Positions 8,941 through 18,614 are shown, numbered from the stretch's first letter. The stretch is 64,000 bases of DNA from Phycisphaerales bacterium (GCA_029260455.1 JAJDDF010000006.1:62001-126000); one strand, 5' to 3'. Numbers and translations: made by a program. Notes: generated by a model from the letters alone, not told the origin.

Positions 8941-9738
8941 ATGAGCCCGCTGCACCAAGTGCCCATTCAGCGGTACGCCCGGGTGACCTCGACGCCCGAA
9001 ATCGCCCGGGGCGTGCTCCAGAGGGTGAATTCTGCCCCAAAAGGGCTACTGATCGCCGCAGACGAGCAAACTGGGGGACGTGGCACGCGAGGGCGGGGGT
9101 GGCAAAGCCCCAAAGGAAGCCTCTCAGTCACGCTGATCGCCCTCGGTCCAGCTCGGCCGGAACTGGGCCTGCTGGTCGGAATCGCTGCCAGAGATGCGAT
9201 TTGCGATGAATTGACGAGCCGGGGCATCACCTTGCCCCACCCCCTACTGCGCTGGCCCAATGATGTTGTTTTTGACTGGCATGGCGAACGATGCAAGGCG
9301 GGCGGATGCCTCACCGAATGGCTTGAAATGGATAGGCAGGGGGTCATTCTGGCCTCAGTTGGGGTCAATGTAAACAACCCGGCAAGCGGGCTCGGGCCGG
9401 ATTTGCGTACTCCAGCGGTGAGTTTGTGCGAGGTGGCGGGGCGAATAATTGACCCAATGGCCTTGGCAGGGCGGCTTGCAGATGGACTGCTTGAAGCGAC
9501 GAGTGCCCAATTGTCTGGAACGCTTATGGCACGGGCTGAGCAGATGCTGGCTGGGATTGGCCAGGAGACGGGTGTTCGCTATGCGATGGGGGTCAAGCGT
9601 GACGCGATCGTCGGGATTGCTCCAGATGGCGGCTTGCGATTGCGATCAGCGCATGGACAGGAAGAAATAATCAGGCATTCGTCGGAACTCGATGAGGCCG
9701 TGGACTTGGGGGCAGCGGATAACACTGCACAATGGTGA
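8941..9738 (+). CDS. birA: Biotin--[acetyl-CoA-carboxylase] ligase
   Basis: Activates biotin as biotinyl-AMP and attaches it to the biotin carrier protein of carboxylases. The 265-residue protein shows DEQTGGRGTRGRGW near residue 41 (the biotinyl-AMP loop), LRWPNDVV near 103, the lysine of CKAGGCL near 119, and GVNVNNP. There is no N-terminal winged helix, so this is the monofunctional class without repressor activity. I chose ATG 8941 because it leaves the usual short lead before the substrate-binding STPEIA segment; the frame is open to a TTG at 8866. The C-terminal SH3-like part (VGIAPDGGLRLRS) is present. Confidence 0.92.
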   Translation: MSPLHQVPIQRYARVTSTPEIARGVLQRVNSAPKGLLIAADEQTGGRGTRGRGWQSPKGSLSVTLIALGPARPELGLLVGIAARDAICDELTSRGITLPHPLLRWPNDVVFDWHGERCKAGGCLTEWLEMDRQGVILASVGVNVNNPASGLGPDLRTPAVSLCEVAGRIIDPMALAGRLADGLLEATSAQLSGTLMARAEQMLAGIGQETGVRYAMGVKRDAIVGIAPDGGLRLRSAHGQEEIIRHSSELDEAVDLGAADNTAQW

Positions 9739-9812
9739 CTGAGAAGCGAGCAATGAGGACGTCTTTCAGACGTTGAGCGCGACGGCACACCAGAAAGGGA
9801 ACCAATCGAAGC

Positions 9813-11300
9813 ATGACATCGATGCGCCCTCTTGATGCTGACCACTTTGGCACACCGCAAGCTCGGCACTTGCTGTGGCGCGCCGGGTTCGGCGGAACCG
9901 CCCAACAAATCCGGCAACTCGTGTCATGGGGGCTTGAACACGCTGTAGCGCAGCTTGTGAATGTGGGTGCAGATCATGGCTCACCGAAACCCGGTGTGAA
10001 TGATTTTTCCGGTGACATCGTCACACCGCTTGATACGAATCAGCGGATGCAGCTTCGTGTTGCACGGCAGAACCAGAATGAAGAATCACTGGCACAATTT
10101 CGTGCGCGCCGTCAGAAAATACAACGCCGCGACCGTCAGCAGATCAAAGCGATGCAGCGGTGGTGGCTGACGCGCATGATCGAAACAACGCGTCCGCTTG
10201 AAGAAAAGATGACTCTCTTCTGGCACGGGCATTTCGCGACAAGCTACCGCACGACTGAAAATAGCTATCACATGTACATGCAGAATCAATTGTTCCGCGA
10301 GCACGCTGCGGGCAACATCGCATCGCTTCTTCACGGGATTGTCCATGACCCGGCGATGCTGAAGTATTTGAACAATCATCAGAATCGACGTCAAAGTCCG
10401 AATGAAAACCTTGCCCGTGAATTGATGGAGCTGTTTTCACTCGGCACCGGAGCCTACCGTGAACAAGACATCAAGGAAGGGGCCCGCGCCCTAACCGGGT
10501 ACACCTTTGCAGGCAACGCGTATCGGTTCAATGCGCAGTCGCACGACGCTGGGCAGAAGCGCATTCTTGGGCAAACGGGTGCGTTTGATGGCGATGGGTT
10601 TGTCAATATCATTCTCAATCAACATGCGTGTGCGAACTATGTGTGCACAAAGCTGTATCGATTTTTTGTCGCCGACGTGCCTGACGATTCTGATGAATTG
10701 CACCGGACTGATGCATGGAATGTGATTCAGCACATGGCGCGCACCATGAGAGCCAATAGATATGCAATGGCACCGGTATTAGAAGAACTGTTCTTGAGTG
10801 AACATTTTTTTGCGGCGCAGGTTATGGGCCAGCGCATCAAGAGCCCTGTCGAGTTGGTTGTTGGTGCCGTGCGATCTCTCGAAACACCGGCGCGCAATTT
10901 GAACGTGCTGATCGAAGCGATGGACATGATGGGGCAGGACCTTTTCTTTCCACCCAATGTTGCCGGCTGGCCGGGCGAACGCGCCTGGATCAATACGAGC
11001 ACACTGTTCACACGTCACAATATCCTGTCCTATTTGCTGACCGGTCAGAGTTCACTCATTCGCAGGCGCGGAGCGGGCAGCGAATATGATGCACTTGCGC
11101 TAATCCGCGCAGTGCAGGAGGGGACCGACGACGACAGTGCGGCGCATGCAGCGTTGCGTTTCATGCTTATATCAGCGCCGCGTGAAGCACAAGTGAAACA
11201 GATCGAAGCGCTGTATGACAAGGCCGCCGCGTTGACACATCAGCAGGGCCGCGCGATGCTGACTTTGATTGCTGCGATGCCGGAGTATCAACTGTGTTAG
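9813..11300 (+). CDS. DUF1800 family protein
   Basis: A 495-residue DUF1800 protein. Marks are ARHLLWRAGFGGT near residue 16, MTLFWHGHFATS near 133, ENLARELMELFSLG, the YTFAG segment and FPPNVAGWPGERAWI. Family members are usually encoded directly upstream of a DUF1501 gene, as here (64 bases apart). They are common in planctomycetes and other marine bacteria, and their function is not established. No signal peptide is obvious at this N-terminus, whereas the partner has one. The pair is probably one transcript. Confidence 0.9.
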   Translation: MTSMRPLDADHFGTPQARHLLWRAGFGGTAQQIRQLVSWGLEHAVAQLVNVGADHGSPKPGVNDFSGDIVTPLDTNQRMQLRVARQNQNEESLAQFRARRQKIQRRDRQQIKAMQRWWLTRMIETTRPLEEKMTLFWHGHFATSYRTTENSYHMYMQNQLFREHAAGNIASLLHGIVHDPAMLKYLNNHQNRRQSPNENLARELMELFSLGTGAYREQDIKEGARALTGYTFAGNAYRFNAQSHDAGQKRILGQTGAFDGDGFVNIILNQHACANYVCTKLYRFFVADVPDDSDELHRTDAWNVIQHMARTMRANRYAMAPVLEELFLSEHFFAAQVMGQRIKSPVELVVGAVRSLETPARNLNVLIEAMDMMGQDLFFPPNVAGWPGERAWINTSTLFTRHNILSYLLTGQSSLIRRRGAGSEYDALALIRAVQEGTDDDSAAHAALRFMLISAPREAQVKQIEALYDKAAALTHQQGRAMLTLIAAMPEYQLC

Positions 11301-11364
11301 TTCGCTCCACGTACACGACAACGAAGTACTATGTGTAGGTTCGATACGGAGGATGGAGTAATTT

Positions 11365-12672
11365 ATGAATCAATATGTCAATCAGGCGTGGACTCGGCGT
11401 CAGTTCCTGCACAATGGATTGGTGGTGGCATCGACTGCGGCAACGATGCCGATGTTCCTGCAACGCTCTGCGCTGGCGCTTGCTGGTCCAGACAATCCCA
11501 CACAAACACACAGTGCTGATGAGCGCGTGTTGGTTGTTCTGCAACTCAGTGGTGGCAACGATGGGCTGAATACTGTCGTGCCTTTTGGCACGGGTGCGTA
11601 TTACACAGCGCGGCGTAACATTGCGATTCCGCAGCGCGATGCACTTGTGATGGATCAACGTGAAGGCCTTGGTCTTCATCCGGCGATGGGTGAATTCAAA
11701 AGCCTCTTTGATGATGGGCTTGTGAGTGTTGTACAGGGCGTTGGCTATCCCAATCCGGATCGATCGCACTTTACCTCGATGGATGTGTGGCATACCGCAT
11801 CGACTGATGTGCAGCGAGAAGGCTGGCTTGGGCGGTATTTTGATGCCCGGTGCGCTGGTTCACCCGGAAAAGATGCACGCCGAAAGAATGAATCGATGAA
11901 TCATGCAGGCATCGTGCTCAACCGGCGCTCGCCGCTTGCCATGCAGGGCAAGGCCTATCGACCCGTGGCGTTTGAAGATCCTCGCCTGCTGCAATGGACA
12001 GGCGCTGAAGAAAGCCCTGCGCTTGCCGGGGCACACGAACAATTGTTGCACGAAGCAGCACATGCAGCGTCACAGGATTCTGCTGCTGCATTTCTGACGC
12101 GCACTGCACTCGATGCACAGGTATCAAGTGAAAAAATACGTGCCGCTGTTGCTGCACGCCCTGGCGAAAATTATCCGCGGAGTGCGCTGGGTCAGCAACT
12201 GGCGATGGTTGCTTCGATGGTGCATTCCGGTTTGTCAACTCGCGTCTATTACGTTTCGATGGGCGGCTTTGACACACACGCGGCCCAGGGCAGCGGGCAG
12301 GGGCAGCACGCGAATCTGCTCCGGCAATTTTCACAAGCGATGAACGTTTTTTATCGTGACCTGAAAGCACAGGGCAATGACTCGCGCGTCATGACTATGG
12401 TCTTCAGTGAGTTTGGTCGGCGCGTTGCACAAAATGCCAGCAATGGAACCGATCATGGCGCAGCAGCGCCGATGTTCCTTGTTGGACCAATGGTCCGAGC
12501 TGGCATCTTGGGCAATCACCCCTCGATGACTGATCTGGATGATGGGGATTTGAAATTTGGTGTTGATTTTAGAAGTGTGTATGCGACTTTGCTTGAAAAA
12601 TGGCTGGGCGCTGATGCCGATGTTGTTCTTGGAACACGGTTCCCACGTGCCAATGTGTTGCATCGCGCATAG
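11365..12672 (+). CDS. Tat-exported DUF1501 family protein
   Basis: A 435-residue DUF1501 protein. The N-terminus carries a twin-arginine motif TRRQFL at residues 10-15, followed by a hydrophobic stretch ending near the ALALAGP site, so export by the Tat pathway is expected. Core motifs are VLQLSGGNDGLNTVVPFG, MGGFDTHAAQGSG near residue 298 and FSEFGRRVAQNASNGTDHG, reminiscent of the alkaline phosphatase/sulfatase superfamily fold. The partner DUF1800 gene lies immediately upstream. No experimentally proven activity is known to me. It converges with the methyltransferase gene, with a 21-base gap and no clear terminator. Confidence 0.9.
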   Translation: MNQYVNQAWTRRQFLHNGLVVASTAATMPMFLQRSALALAGPDNPTQTHSADERVLVVLQLSGGNDGLNTVVPFGTGAYYTARRNIAIPQRDALVMDQREGLGLHPAMGEFKSLFDDGLVSVVQGVGYPNPDRSHFTSMDVWHTASTDVQREGWLGRYFDARCAGSPGKDARRKNESMNHAGIVLNRRSPLAMQGKAYRPVAFEDPRLLQWTGAEESPALAGAHEQLLHEAAHAASQDSAAAFLTRTALDAQVSSEKIRAAVAARPGENYPRSALGQQLAMVASMVHSGLSTRVYYVSMGGFDTHAAQGSGQGQHANLLRQFSQAMNVFYRDLKAQGNDSRVMTMVFSEFGRRVAQNASNGTDHGAAAPMFLVGPMVRAGILGNHPSMTDLDDGDLKFGVDFRSVYATLLEKWLGADADVVLGTRFPRANVLHRA

Positions 12673-12693
12673 CCACGTTCGCCATACATCATG

Positions 12694-13482
12694 TTAAGAC
12701 CTCTGCTTCTCCGGCTTGCGCATGATGAACAGGTAGTTGAAGCCGCGCAGGAAGAAATTGCCTTCCTCGGCAGCTTTGCGCCAATTGCCACGTGAGAGCT
12801 TGTCGTTGTGGCGAACGACCGCGATGATGTCAACTGCCTCGAAGTGTTCACGCAGGAGCGCAAAGAGTTCGAAGCCGATGGGCATGAACGGCTTGCCCTT
12901 GCGAAATGAATCACTCACATAGAGCGCCATGAAGCGATCCGGGCGCAGGATGCGATCGACTTCATTGATCACATGCGCCATGGCCTCGTAATACGCATTT
13001 GGCTTGCCGTTCACGTTGGGCAACCCGGCATCGAGCTTCCCAATACATGCGGGATCATGTGAATAATCAATATGGGTTGAATATGGCGGGTCGATAAAGA
13101 CGAAATCTGCCTTCCCATCTTCAAGTGGAACACGGCGTGCATCGGCGCGGAATATATCCTTTCGCGATGGGGCGAGATCATAGCCAAGTGCGCGGCGGCC
13201 GACATCGCGCGCGACATCAATGGTGGTACCTGAGCCGCACATGGGATCAACAACGAGCGCCTTGGGTTTTGTGTAGCGTTGCAGCAATTGCCAGATGATC
13301 CAACTGGGGGTTGCGCCAACGTAGTTCTTGTCGCCCTGCATGGCATCGCCGTAATGTTGCGACGGGTATTCCCAGAGCGTGGTTGCAAAGAGTTGCAAAG
13401 GAGGCTTGCGTCCGGGCTTCGCGGTGCGTTCGCTCTCACGACCGTGTGTTGCAGCAGGTGGGCGGCGCGAAGGAGATGTCAC
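12694..13482 (-). CDS. DNA (or RNA) methyltransferase with DPPY motif
   Basis: A 262-residue SAM-dependent methyltransferase. Motif I is DPMCGSGTT at 79-87, with YDLAP after it, and the catalytic motif IV is DPPY at 131-134, typical of amino-methyltransferases acting on N6-adenine or N4-cytosine; tRNA guanine-N2 enzymes of the Trm11 type share similar motifs. No restriction nuclease is nearby, so it is an orphan if it acts on DNA. Its start overlaps the stop of nrnA by four bases, so it is translated as the third gene of ribF-nrnA. Target and biological role are unknown. Confidence 0.8.
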   Translation of the reverse strand: MTSPSRRPPAATHGRESERTAKPGRKPPLQLFATTLWEYPSQHYGDAMQGDKNYVGATPSWIIWQLLQRYTKPKALVVDPMCGSGTTIDVARDVGRRALGYDLAPSRKDIFRADARRVPLEDGKADFVFIDPPYSTHIDYSHDPACIGKLDAGLPNVNGKPNAYYEAMAHVINEVDRILRPDRFMALYVSDSFRKGKPFMPIGFELFALLREHFEAVDIIAVVRHNDKLSRGNWRKAAEEGNFFLRGFNYLFIMRKPEKQRS

Positions 13483-14540
13483 GAAAGTGCTTCTTCTATT
13501 GCAGCAATGAGCGTGGGAAGAACCCCTGCTGCGGGCCTGGCGACGCGCGCCCCCGCAGCATGTTTGTGTCCCCCGCCGCCGAGACTGTGTGCGATTCGAT
13601 TGACATCAACAGGAGTATCACCATCTTTTGAGCGCATGCTGATGCGCGTCAGGCCGGGCTCCGGCTCATAGAGCAGCGCTGCAACTTGGACATTGCCCAC
13701 GGAAAGGGGGAAGTCGATCAGTCCTCCCGTTTCATCAAGTTGCGCACCAGATTCAGCAAAATCGTTATGGGTCAACACCATGATCGCACCGCGACCATCG
13801 GCGACATATTGCATGTTGTTCAACATGCGCTGCGCTAGCGCAAGACGCTGCGGACGATCATTCTGTTCCATGCGGCGGTAGAGCGCGTTCTGATTCACAC
13901 CTGTTTCCAGTAAATCCGCGGCAAGACGCAACGTTTGCGGCATCACGGAGGGATGACGAAACCACCCGGTATCAGTTGCGATGCCCAGATACAGAGGTTC
14001 TGCAATTTCAATGGGTAGTTGCGCAGCGCTCGGCAGATCAAGTAAGTGCAGCGCAATCTGCGCCACAAGCTGACACGCCGCGGGCGCGGTCCCATCGATG
14101 AGCCGAGTTGTTGCGATCTCCGGGTTTCCATTGACGTGATGATCAATAATGATGGTCTTGTCTGCGCAATCGCGCACGAGCACTGCTGCGGGTCCAAGCT
14201 GCGACCAGGAGCCGGTGTCGACAACCACGATGCAATCAACTTCGGGTGACATCGCGGCTGGCTCTGTGTCGCGCGGCGCTATGACGTACTCATTGTGTGA
14301 AGCGAGGCCGCGCAATGATTGAGACACAGGTGGAAACAACATCACTGTTGGCACAATATTAATTGCTGATAGTACACGCGCCAGGGCCAGCGCAGAACCC
14401 ATGGCATCACCATCCGGCTTGGTGTGCGTAAGAATCAACACTCGCTTGCATGAGCGAAGACGCTCAGCGACAGCAGCAGCATTCACATTGCCAGCGAATG
14501 CTGGTGGATCGGCAAGAGATGACGACGCTGATGAACTCAT
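13479..14540 (-). CDS. nrnA: DHH-family nanoRNase / pAp phosphatase
   Basis: Degrades 2-5 nucleotide RNA fragments and often also 3'-phosphoadenosine 5'-phosphate (family knowledge for NrnA). The 353-residue protein shows the phosphoesterase metal motifs HTKPDGDAMG (DGD 43-45), VDTGS near 107, IDHHVNG (DHH 133-135) and TDTGWFRHPS. The DHHA1 end carries GGGGHKHAAGAR, which binds substrate. Length is close to the family norm. It overlaps ribF by ATGA at its start and the methyltransferase by ATGA at its end. Confidence 0.9.
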   Translation of the reverse strand: MSSSASSSLADPPAFAGNVNAAAVAERLRSCKRVLILTHTKPDGDAMGSALALARVLSAINIVPTVMLFPPVSQSLRGLASHNEYVIAPRDTEPAAMSPEVDCIVVVDTGSWSQLGPAAVLVRDCADKTIIIDHHVNGNPEIATTRLIDGTAPAACQLVAQIALHLLDLPSAAQLPIEIAEPLYLGIATDTGWFRHPSVMPQTLRLAADLLETGVNQNALYRRMEQNDRPQRLALAQRMLNNMQYVADGRGAIMVLTHNDFAESGAQLDETGGLIDFPLSVGNVQVAALLYEPEPGLTRISMRSKDGDTPVDVNRIAHSLGGGGHKHAAGARVARPAAGVLPTLIAAIEEALS

Positions 14541-15517
14541 ATGGAGACTCCCTGCGGTATGTGCTGACCAACTCTATCGCGTGTGCGGGTGACATCGCGT
14601 TCGATCTGTTCGACAAGTGATTGAATGGAATCGAAACGGACCTGATCCCGCAGGAAAGCGGTGATGCGAAGGTTTATCGTCCATCCATATTCACTGCCAT
14701 CAGGCAATGGGCCGTCCCAATCGAGCACATAGGCCTCGAGGGTGCGCTGTGAGGAATCAAAAGTTGCACGCGGACCGACATGAATAGCTGAAGCTCGCTC
14801 TGTGCCATCGGGGAGTAAGGCAATCCCGGCGTAGACTCCATCGGAGGGCAATAGACAAGTGGTGTCAATATTGGCGGTTGGATAGCCGAGTTCTCGCCCG
14901 CGTCGTTCGCCGCGCACCACTGTGCCACAGAGTTCATAAGGACGTCCGAGCACACGGGCAGCATCCTCAACCCGGCCATGTTGAAGAAGCCATCGGGCGA
15001 TCGTCGACGACACGCGCACGATGGATTGATCGGCAAGCACCGCTTCGACCGGCGGGACAACATCGATGGCGATGCCATGCGCTGCGCCAAGTGCTGCGAG
15101 CGTAGTGATATCACCTGAACGCATATGTCCAAATCGAAAATCATCGCCTTCTACAAAAGCAACCGGCGCGTATTGCGCGCATAACTGATCTATGAACTCT
15201 TCCGGGCTTTGCTTGAGTAGCGCACGATCGGGCGTCAGGCGAATGACATCATCGGCACCAGCAGCATTCAGCCACTGGGCTTTTTGATCCCACGTTGACA
15301 GCCGAGCAGGGACCGCATCAGATTCGAGCACCGCCTTTGGATGCGGATCAAAGACGAGGGCAACAACATTCAGTTGGGCTGAGTGTGCATCGGCGAGTGT
15401 CCGAGCGCGATGAATCAACGCTGCGTGACCCAGATGAACCCCATCGAAGCTGCCAATCGTGAGTACCGACTCAGGCTTGGGCGTGCCAGATTGTGTTGTG
15501 CGAGAGACATGATGCAT
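14537..15517 (-). CDS. ribF: Bifunctional riboflavin kinase / FAD synthetase
   Basis: Makes FMN and then FAD from riboflavin. The 326-residue protein has the adenylyltransferase motif IGSFDGVHLGH at 21-31 and VFDPHPKAVL, and the C-terminal kinase with GYPTANI, GVYAG, and RDQVRFDSIQSLVEQIERD. I chose the ATG at 15517; the frame is open to 15607 but that would overlap the divergent mqnB start. A GGGG run lies just upstream of 15517. It is the first gene of the ribF-nrnA-methyltransferase set. The kinase threonine/asparagine pair (TAN) is intact, so both activities are expected. Confidence 0.93.
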   Translation of the reverse strand: MHHVSRTTQSGTPKPESVLTIGSFDGVHLGHAALIHRARTLADAHSAQLNVVALVFDPHPKAVLESDAVPARLSTWDQKAQWLNAAGADDVIRLTPDRALLKQSPEEFIDQLCAQYAPVAFVEGDDFRFGHMRSGDITTLAALGAAHGIAIDVVPPVEAVLADQSIVRVSSTIARWLLQHGRVEDAARVLGRPYELCGTVVRGERRGRELGYPTANIDTTCLLPSDGVYAGIALLPDGTERASAIHVGPRATFDSSQRTLEAYVLDWDGPLPDGSEYGWTINLRITAFLRDQVRFDSIQSLVEQIERDVTRTRDRVGQHIPQGVSI

Positions 15518-15586
15518 GACCCCTACGATAGGCCCTTGACAGGGCAGAACCAAGCGCCCCCCTTCGATGCGATGTAGGCTCGTCGT

Positions 15587-16333
15587 ATGGGGCAAGAATC
15601 TATCCACGCACTGGGGCCGACGGGGGACAAACGGTGGCTGTTGATCGTCGCGTCCCAGATCGAGACGAATGCGATTGCCCAGGGTCTTGGCGCGAGCCCC
15701 CCATCACGCCAATGGCAACTCCAGCGCTGTACCGATCGATTTGACATTATTATGAGCGGCGTGGGCAAGGCAAATGCTGCGGGGGCGACCGCCTTGGCGG
15801 TGAACCCGGAGCGGCACTGCGGCGTTGTAAGTCTTGGCATTGGTGGCGCGCTGCTTGATGAACTAGGGCTGCCATGTGTGCCTGTATTGAGCACTGTGGC
15901 GGGCACCGCGTGCCTTTTTGCGGATGAGGGAATCGAACGCGACACCGGATGGTCAAGCATCGCGTCACTTGGATTTCCGCCCTGCGCCGGGCTGGATGAC
16001 GAACCCGAACTTGGCATCTCGTGTACACCAGAGTTGATCGAGCGAATGACACATGTCGTGGATCAGCAGGGCGTCATTGCCACGGTATCCACGTGCTCCG
16101 GCACCGATGCCGCTGCCCATGCAACTCGTGCGCGCACGGGGGGTGTCGTCGAGGCGATGGAGGGTGCTGCGGTGGGGCTCGCCGCCCGGCGAACATGGAA
16201 AGAACGTGAAGGCGATGGTCCGGCACCATTTATCGAACTCCGTGCGGTGAGCAATGCGACAGGGTCAACGGGCGAGGCGTGGCAGCTCAAGGAAGCACTC
16301 GCGAGACTTGGCCAACTGGTGCAGGTCTTATAA
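15587..16333 (+). CDS. mqnB: Futalosine hydrolase
   Basis: Cleaves hypoxanthine from futalosine in the alternative menaquinone pathway. The 248-residue protein belongs to the nucleoside phosphorylase/MTAN fold: SGVGKANAAGATAL, VVSLGIGGAL, the VEAMEGAAVGLAAR active-site segment, and ELRAVSNATG near the end are the arrangement of MqnB rather than of MTA/SAH nucleosidase. It is divergent from ribF, with 69 bases between starts. No other mqn gene is in the window. The assignment to futalosine rather than another nucleoside rests on motif resemblance. Confidence 0.8.
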   Translation: MGQESIHALGPTGDKRWLLIVASQIETNAIAQGLGASPPSRQWQLQRCTDRFDIIMSGVGKANAAGATALAVNPERHCGVVSLGIGGALLDELGLPCVPVLSTVAGTACLFADEGIERDTGWSSIASLGFPPCAGLDDEPELGISCTPELIERMTHVVDQQGVIATVSTCSGTDAAAHATRARTGGVVEAMEGAAVGLAARRTWKEREGDGPAPFIELRAVSNATGSTGEAWQLKEALARLGQLVQVL

Positions 16334-16512
16334 GTCGGGAGAATCTGCACCGCGTGCGCAGGCGGGGGGAATGGTGCGGGCGTGGCGCTCCGAGGCCAAC
16401 CGATGGTATGAACCCGCCTCAACCGGGAGGGGTACGGGGTCGACAAGTCCGAATGCATGAAGTCGCGCCGGAGAACGGCGGATGGTCATGGTGTGTTCGG
16501 GGGAGTCCCGCG
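16334..16512 (+). other. 179-base G+C-rich leader before the pilM operon
   Basis: No gene supported. The pilM frame is open across it, but the predicted residues are not PilM-like. Several short self-complementary G+C segments suggest a structured 5' leader. I compared it by eye with c-di-GMP (GEMM), cobalamin and SRP RNA consensus motifs and saw no match. Confidence 0.35.
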
Positions 16513-17763
16513 ATGTCGTTTGGAGCACTCAAGGGCAATGTGTCACCGATTGCAGTGGACTTTGGCGTTGCCTCGCTGAAGGTGCTGCAAATCAATGGCG
16601 ATGATCCACCCAAGTTGGAGTGCGCTGCGCAATTGCGCACGCCGGACGAACTGCTTGGTGATGATACGGCGCGTCTGAATTTTCAACTTCAAGGCCTTGG
16701 CAAGCTGCTTCGAGCGGGATCATTTCGCGGCAAACGAGCCGTGTGTTCGATCCCTGCATCGCGCACATTTGCCCACATGTTCCTCGCCCCCGCGATCGGA
16801 ATCACGCCGAGTGAATCCGTTCGCCAGCAACTGGTCGTCACAGCGCGTCTCGACCCGCGCCAGTTGATTCTGCGCGATATCGAAGTTGGTGATGTGATTC
16901 GCGGCGACAACAAGTTCAAGGCGGTGCTGTGCATTGCAATGCCACGCGATGTGGTGATGCAGCACATGGAAGGAATGCGTCGGTGCAAGCTGGACACTGT
17001 TGGTGTGCACAGTGAACATATGGCACTCGCACGATCATTCGAGCCGATCACACAGCGCGAAGAAGATCGTGATCTTCATAGTCTGTATGTCGATTTGGGT
17101 TACGGACGTACGAAAGTAATTCTATCGCGCGGCGTGACCCCTGCGGTGGCAAAGACTGTCACAATCGGCGGGCGTGATCTTGATATTGTCGCAGCGCGGA
17201 ACACCAAAATTTCAATCGCGCAAGCCCGAAACGCACGGCGCGAGGGCGGGGCCGCTGATCCCGCGTTTCCCGGGCATTGGCCTGATCTGTATGCGGGGTT
17301 TGCAGCGGCGGCGCTGCTTGAAGCTGATGATAATGAGGCACACATGTCCGATGCTGGTGCGGTGGGTACCGCAACGATGGAAGATCGGCGCACAGGCGCC
17401 ATGCCATCTCATCATTTTGCTATTCCGGATACCACAGACGGTACCGCAGATACAAGTGAATCCCGACCGGCATCGTGCGAGGCGCTGCGCGCACTGACTG
17501 AAGAAATTGGATTGGCGCTTACGTATCACCAGCAATTATTTCCGGGGCAGAAACTTGGGCGTTGCGTGCTGGTGGGCGGCGAAGCACGCCAGCCTGCATT
17601 GTGTCAACACCTGGCAGCAGCATTGAAGTTGCCATTTGAACTGGCAAACCCAATGGGAATTGTGAATCACAGCGGCGCACGCTGCGTGGAAGTGTCATTC
17701 GATGAGCCACAGCCCGGGTGGGCTGTGCCGCTTGGCTTGTGCGGGTCGACGACTGACCTGTAA
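16513..17763 (+). CDS. pilM: Type IV pilus assembly ATPase-fold protein PilM
   Basis: Actin-like cytoplasmic protein that binds the PilN N-terminus and links the pilus motor to the inner-membrane frame. The 416-residue protein shows the nucleotide-fold strands AVDFGVASLKVLQING near the start, LYVDLGYGRTKVIL in the middle and CVLVGGEARQPALCQHLAAA near the end. ATG 16513 is the start because GGGGGAG lies eight bases upstream and the actin-like fold begins directly. A low-complexity insertion rich in T, D and S lies around residues 280-320. It heads pilM-pilN-pilO-pilP-like-pilB, with genes overlapping or tightly spaced. Confidence 0.87.
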   Translation: MSFGALKGNVSPIAVDFGVASLKVLQINGDDPPKLECAAQLRTPDELLGDDTARLNFQLQGLGKLLRAGSFRGKRAVCSIPASRTFAHMFLAPAIGITPSESVRQQLVVTARLDPRQLILRDIEVGDVIRGDNKFKAVLCIAMPRDVVMQHMEGMRRCKLDTVGVHSEHMALARSFEPITQREEDRDLHSLYVDLGYGRTKVILSRGVTPAVAKTVTIGGRDLDIVAARNTKISIAQARNARREGGAADPAFPGHWPDLYAGFAAAALLEADDNEAHMSDAGAVGTATMEDRRTGAMPSHHFAIPDTTDGTADTSESRPASCEALRALTEEIGLALTYHQQLFPGQKLGRCVLVGGEARQPALCQHLAAALKLPFELANPMGIVNHSGARCVEVSFDEPQPGWAVPLGLCGSTTDL

Positions 17764-17780
17764 CTTCGGAGGGATCGGCG

Positions 17781-18614
17781 ATGATAGGTGCAAAGGGCAA
17801 GCGGAACGACAGCAGTTTTCTGCCCGAAGATTACCTGAAGAAGAAGGCTGAACGGCGCACCAACACAGTGGCCATAGTGCTCTTCGTGGTGGTTACCTTT
17901 GGCGTGGTCGGCGCATTTTTCGTGACCAATCGTCAGTGGCATGACGTTCGTCAATACCAACGCTCGGTGAACGTGCGGTATGCCAAGGCCGCCGAAGATA
18001 TTGATCGCCTCAAAGTGCTTGAAGCACAAGGCGAACAACTTCAGGAGAAGGCTGAGTTGACCATGGTGCTGATCGAAAAAGTGCCTCGCACGCGCTTGCT
18101 TGCGGAATTGATCAACCGCATGCCCAAGGACATGAAGTTGATGGAACTTGAAATCAAAAGCGAGCGCCTTGACAAACCGCTGAGACAGCACAGCACTTCG
18201 CCCAAACCTCGCAACACAGGCACAAGCCTGACGAGGACGCAGCGCACCGGGCAGGGCGCCGATATGCCTGAGCCCCCTCCCGTGATGGCACCGCGCTATG
18301 ACACGCACATCACGATTCGCGGCGTCGCACCCCACAACACTGTCGTGGCTCGGTACTTGTCGGGCTTGCAGATTTGTGATCTGTTAGATCAAGTTGAATT
18401 GGTCTCGACCGAGAAGACAATCATCAAGAAAAACGAACTGGTGAAATATCGGATCGAAGCCGATCTGCGCGCCGGGGTGGATGCGCGAAGTGTTGAGCCC
18501 CTCAAGGCTCGACGTGAAGCAGACCCATTTATGCTTGACACAGATGCTCCAGCACAAGATTCGGAGAAAAATATCGACGTCAAAGATTTGAATATCTGGG
18601 GGAGCAAGCAATGA
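17781..18614 (+). CDS. pilN: PilN-like inner-membrane pilus assembly protein
   Basis: Bitopic protein of the pilus alignment complex. The 277-residue sequence has a short cytoplasmic lead with FLPEDYLKKKAERR, the PilM-binding type of N-terminus (canonical PilN has a similar INLLP motif), a membrane span at about 29-48, a coiled coil rich in E, L and K, then a ferredoxin-like periplasmic part (TRLLAELINRMPKDMKLMELEI). It is longer than typical PilN (about 190) because of a basic, proline-rich insertion around 140-180 and an acidic tail. SD GGAGG precedes the ATG at 17781. It overlaps the next gene by four bases. Confidence 0.8.
   Translation: MIGAKGKRNDSSFLPEDYLKKKAERRTNTVAIVLFVVVTFGVVGAFFVTNRQWHDVRQYQRSVNVRYAKAAEDIDRLKVLEAQGEQLQEKAELTMVLIEKVPRTRLLAELINRMPKDMKLMELEIKSERLDKPLRQHSTSPKPRNTGTSLTRTQRTGQGADMPEPPPVMAPRYDTHITIRGVAPHNTVVARYLSGLQICDLLDQVELVSTEKTIIKKNELVKYRIEADLRAGVDARSVEPLKARREADPFMLDTDAPAQDSEKNIDVKDLNIWGSKQ

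Noticed and set aside
16279-16512. In-frame extension of pilM and a possible riboswitch in this leader
   Set aside because: The extension overlaps mqnB and has no PilM similarity; by eye the leader does not match the c-di-GMP, cobalamin or SRP RNA consensus motifs.
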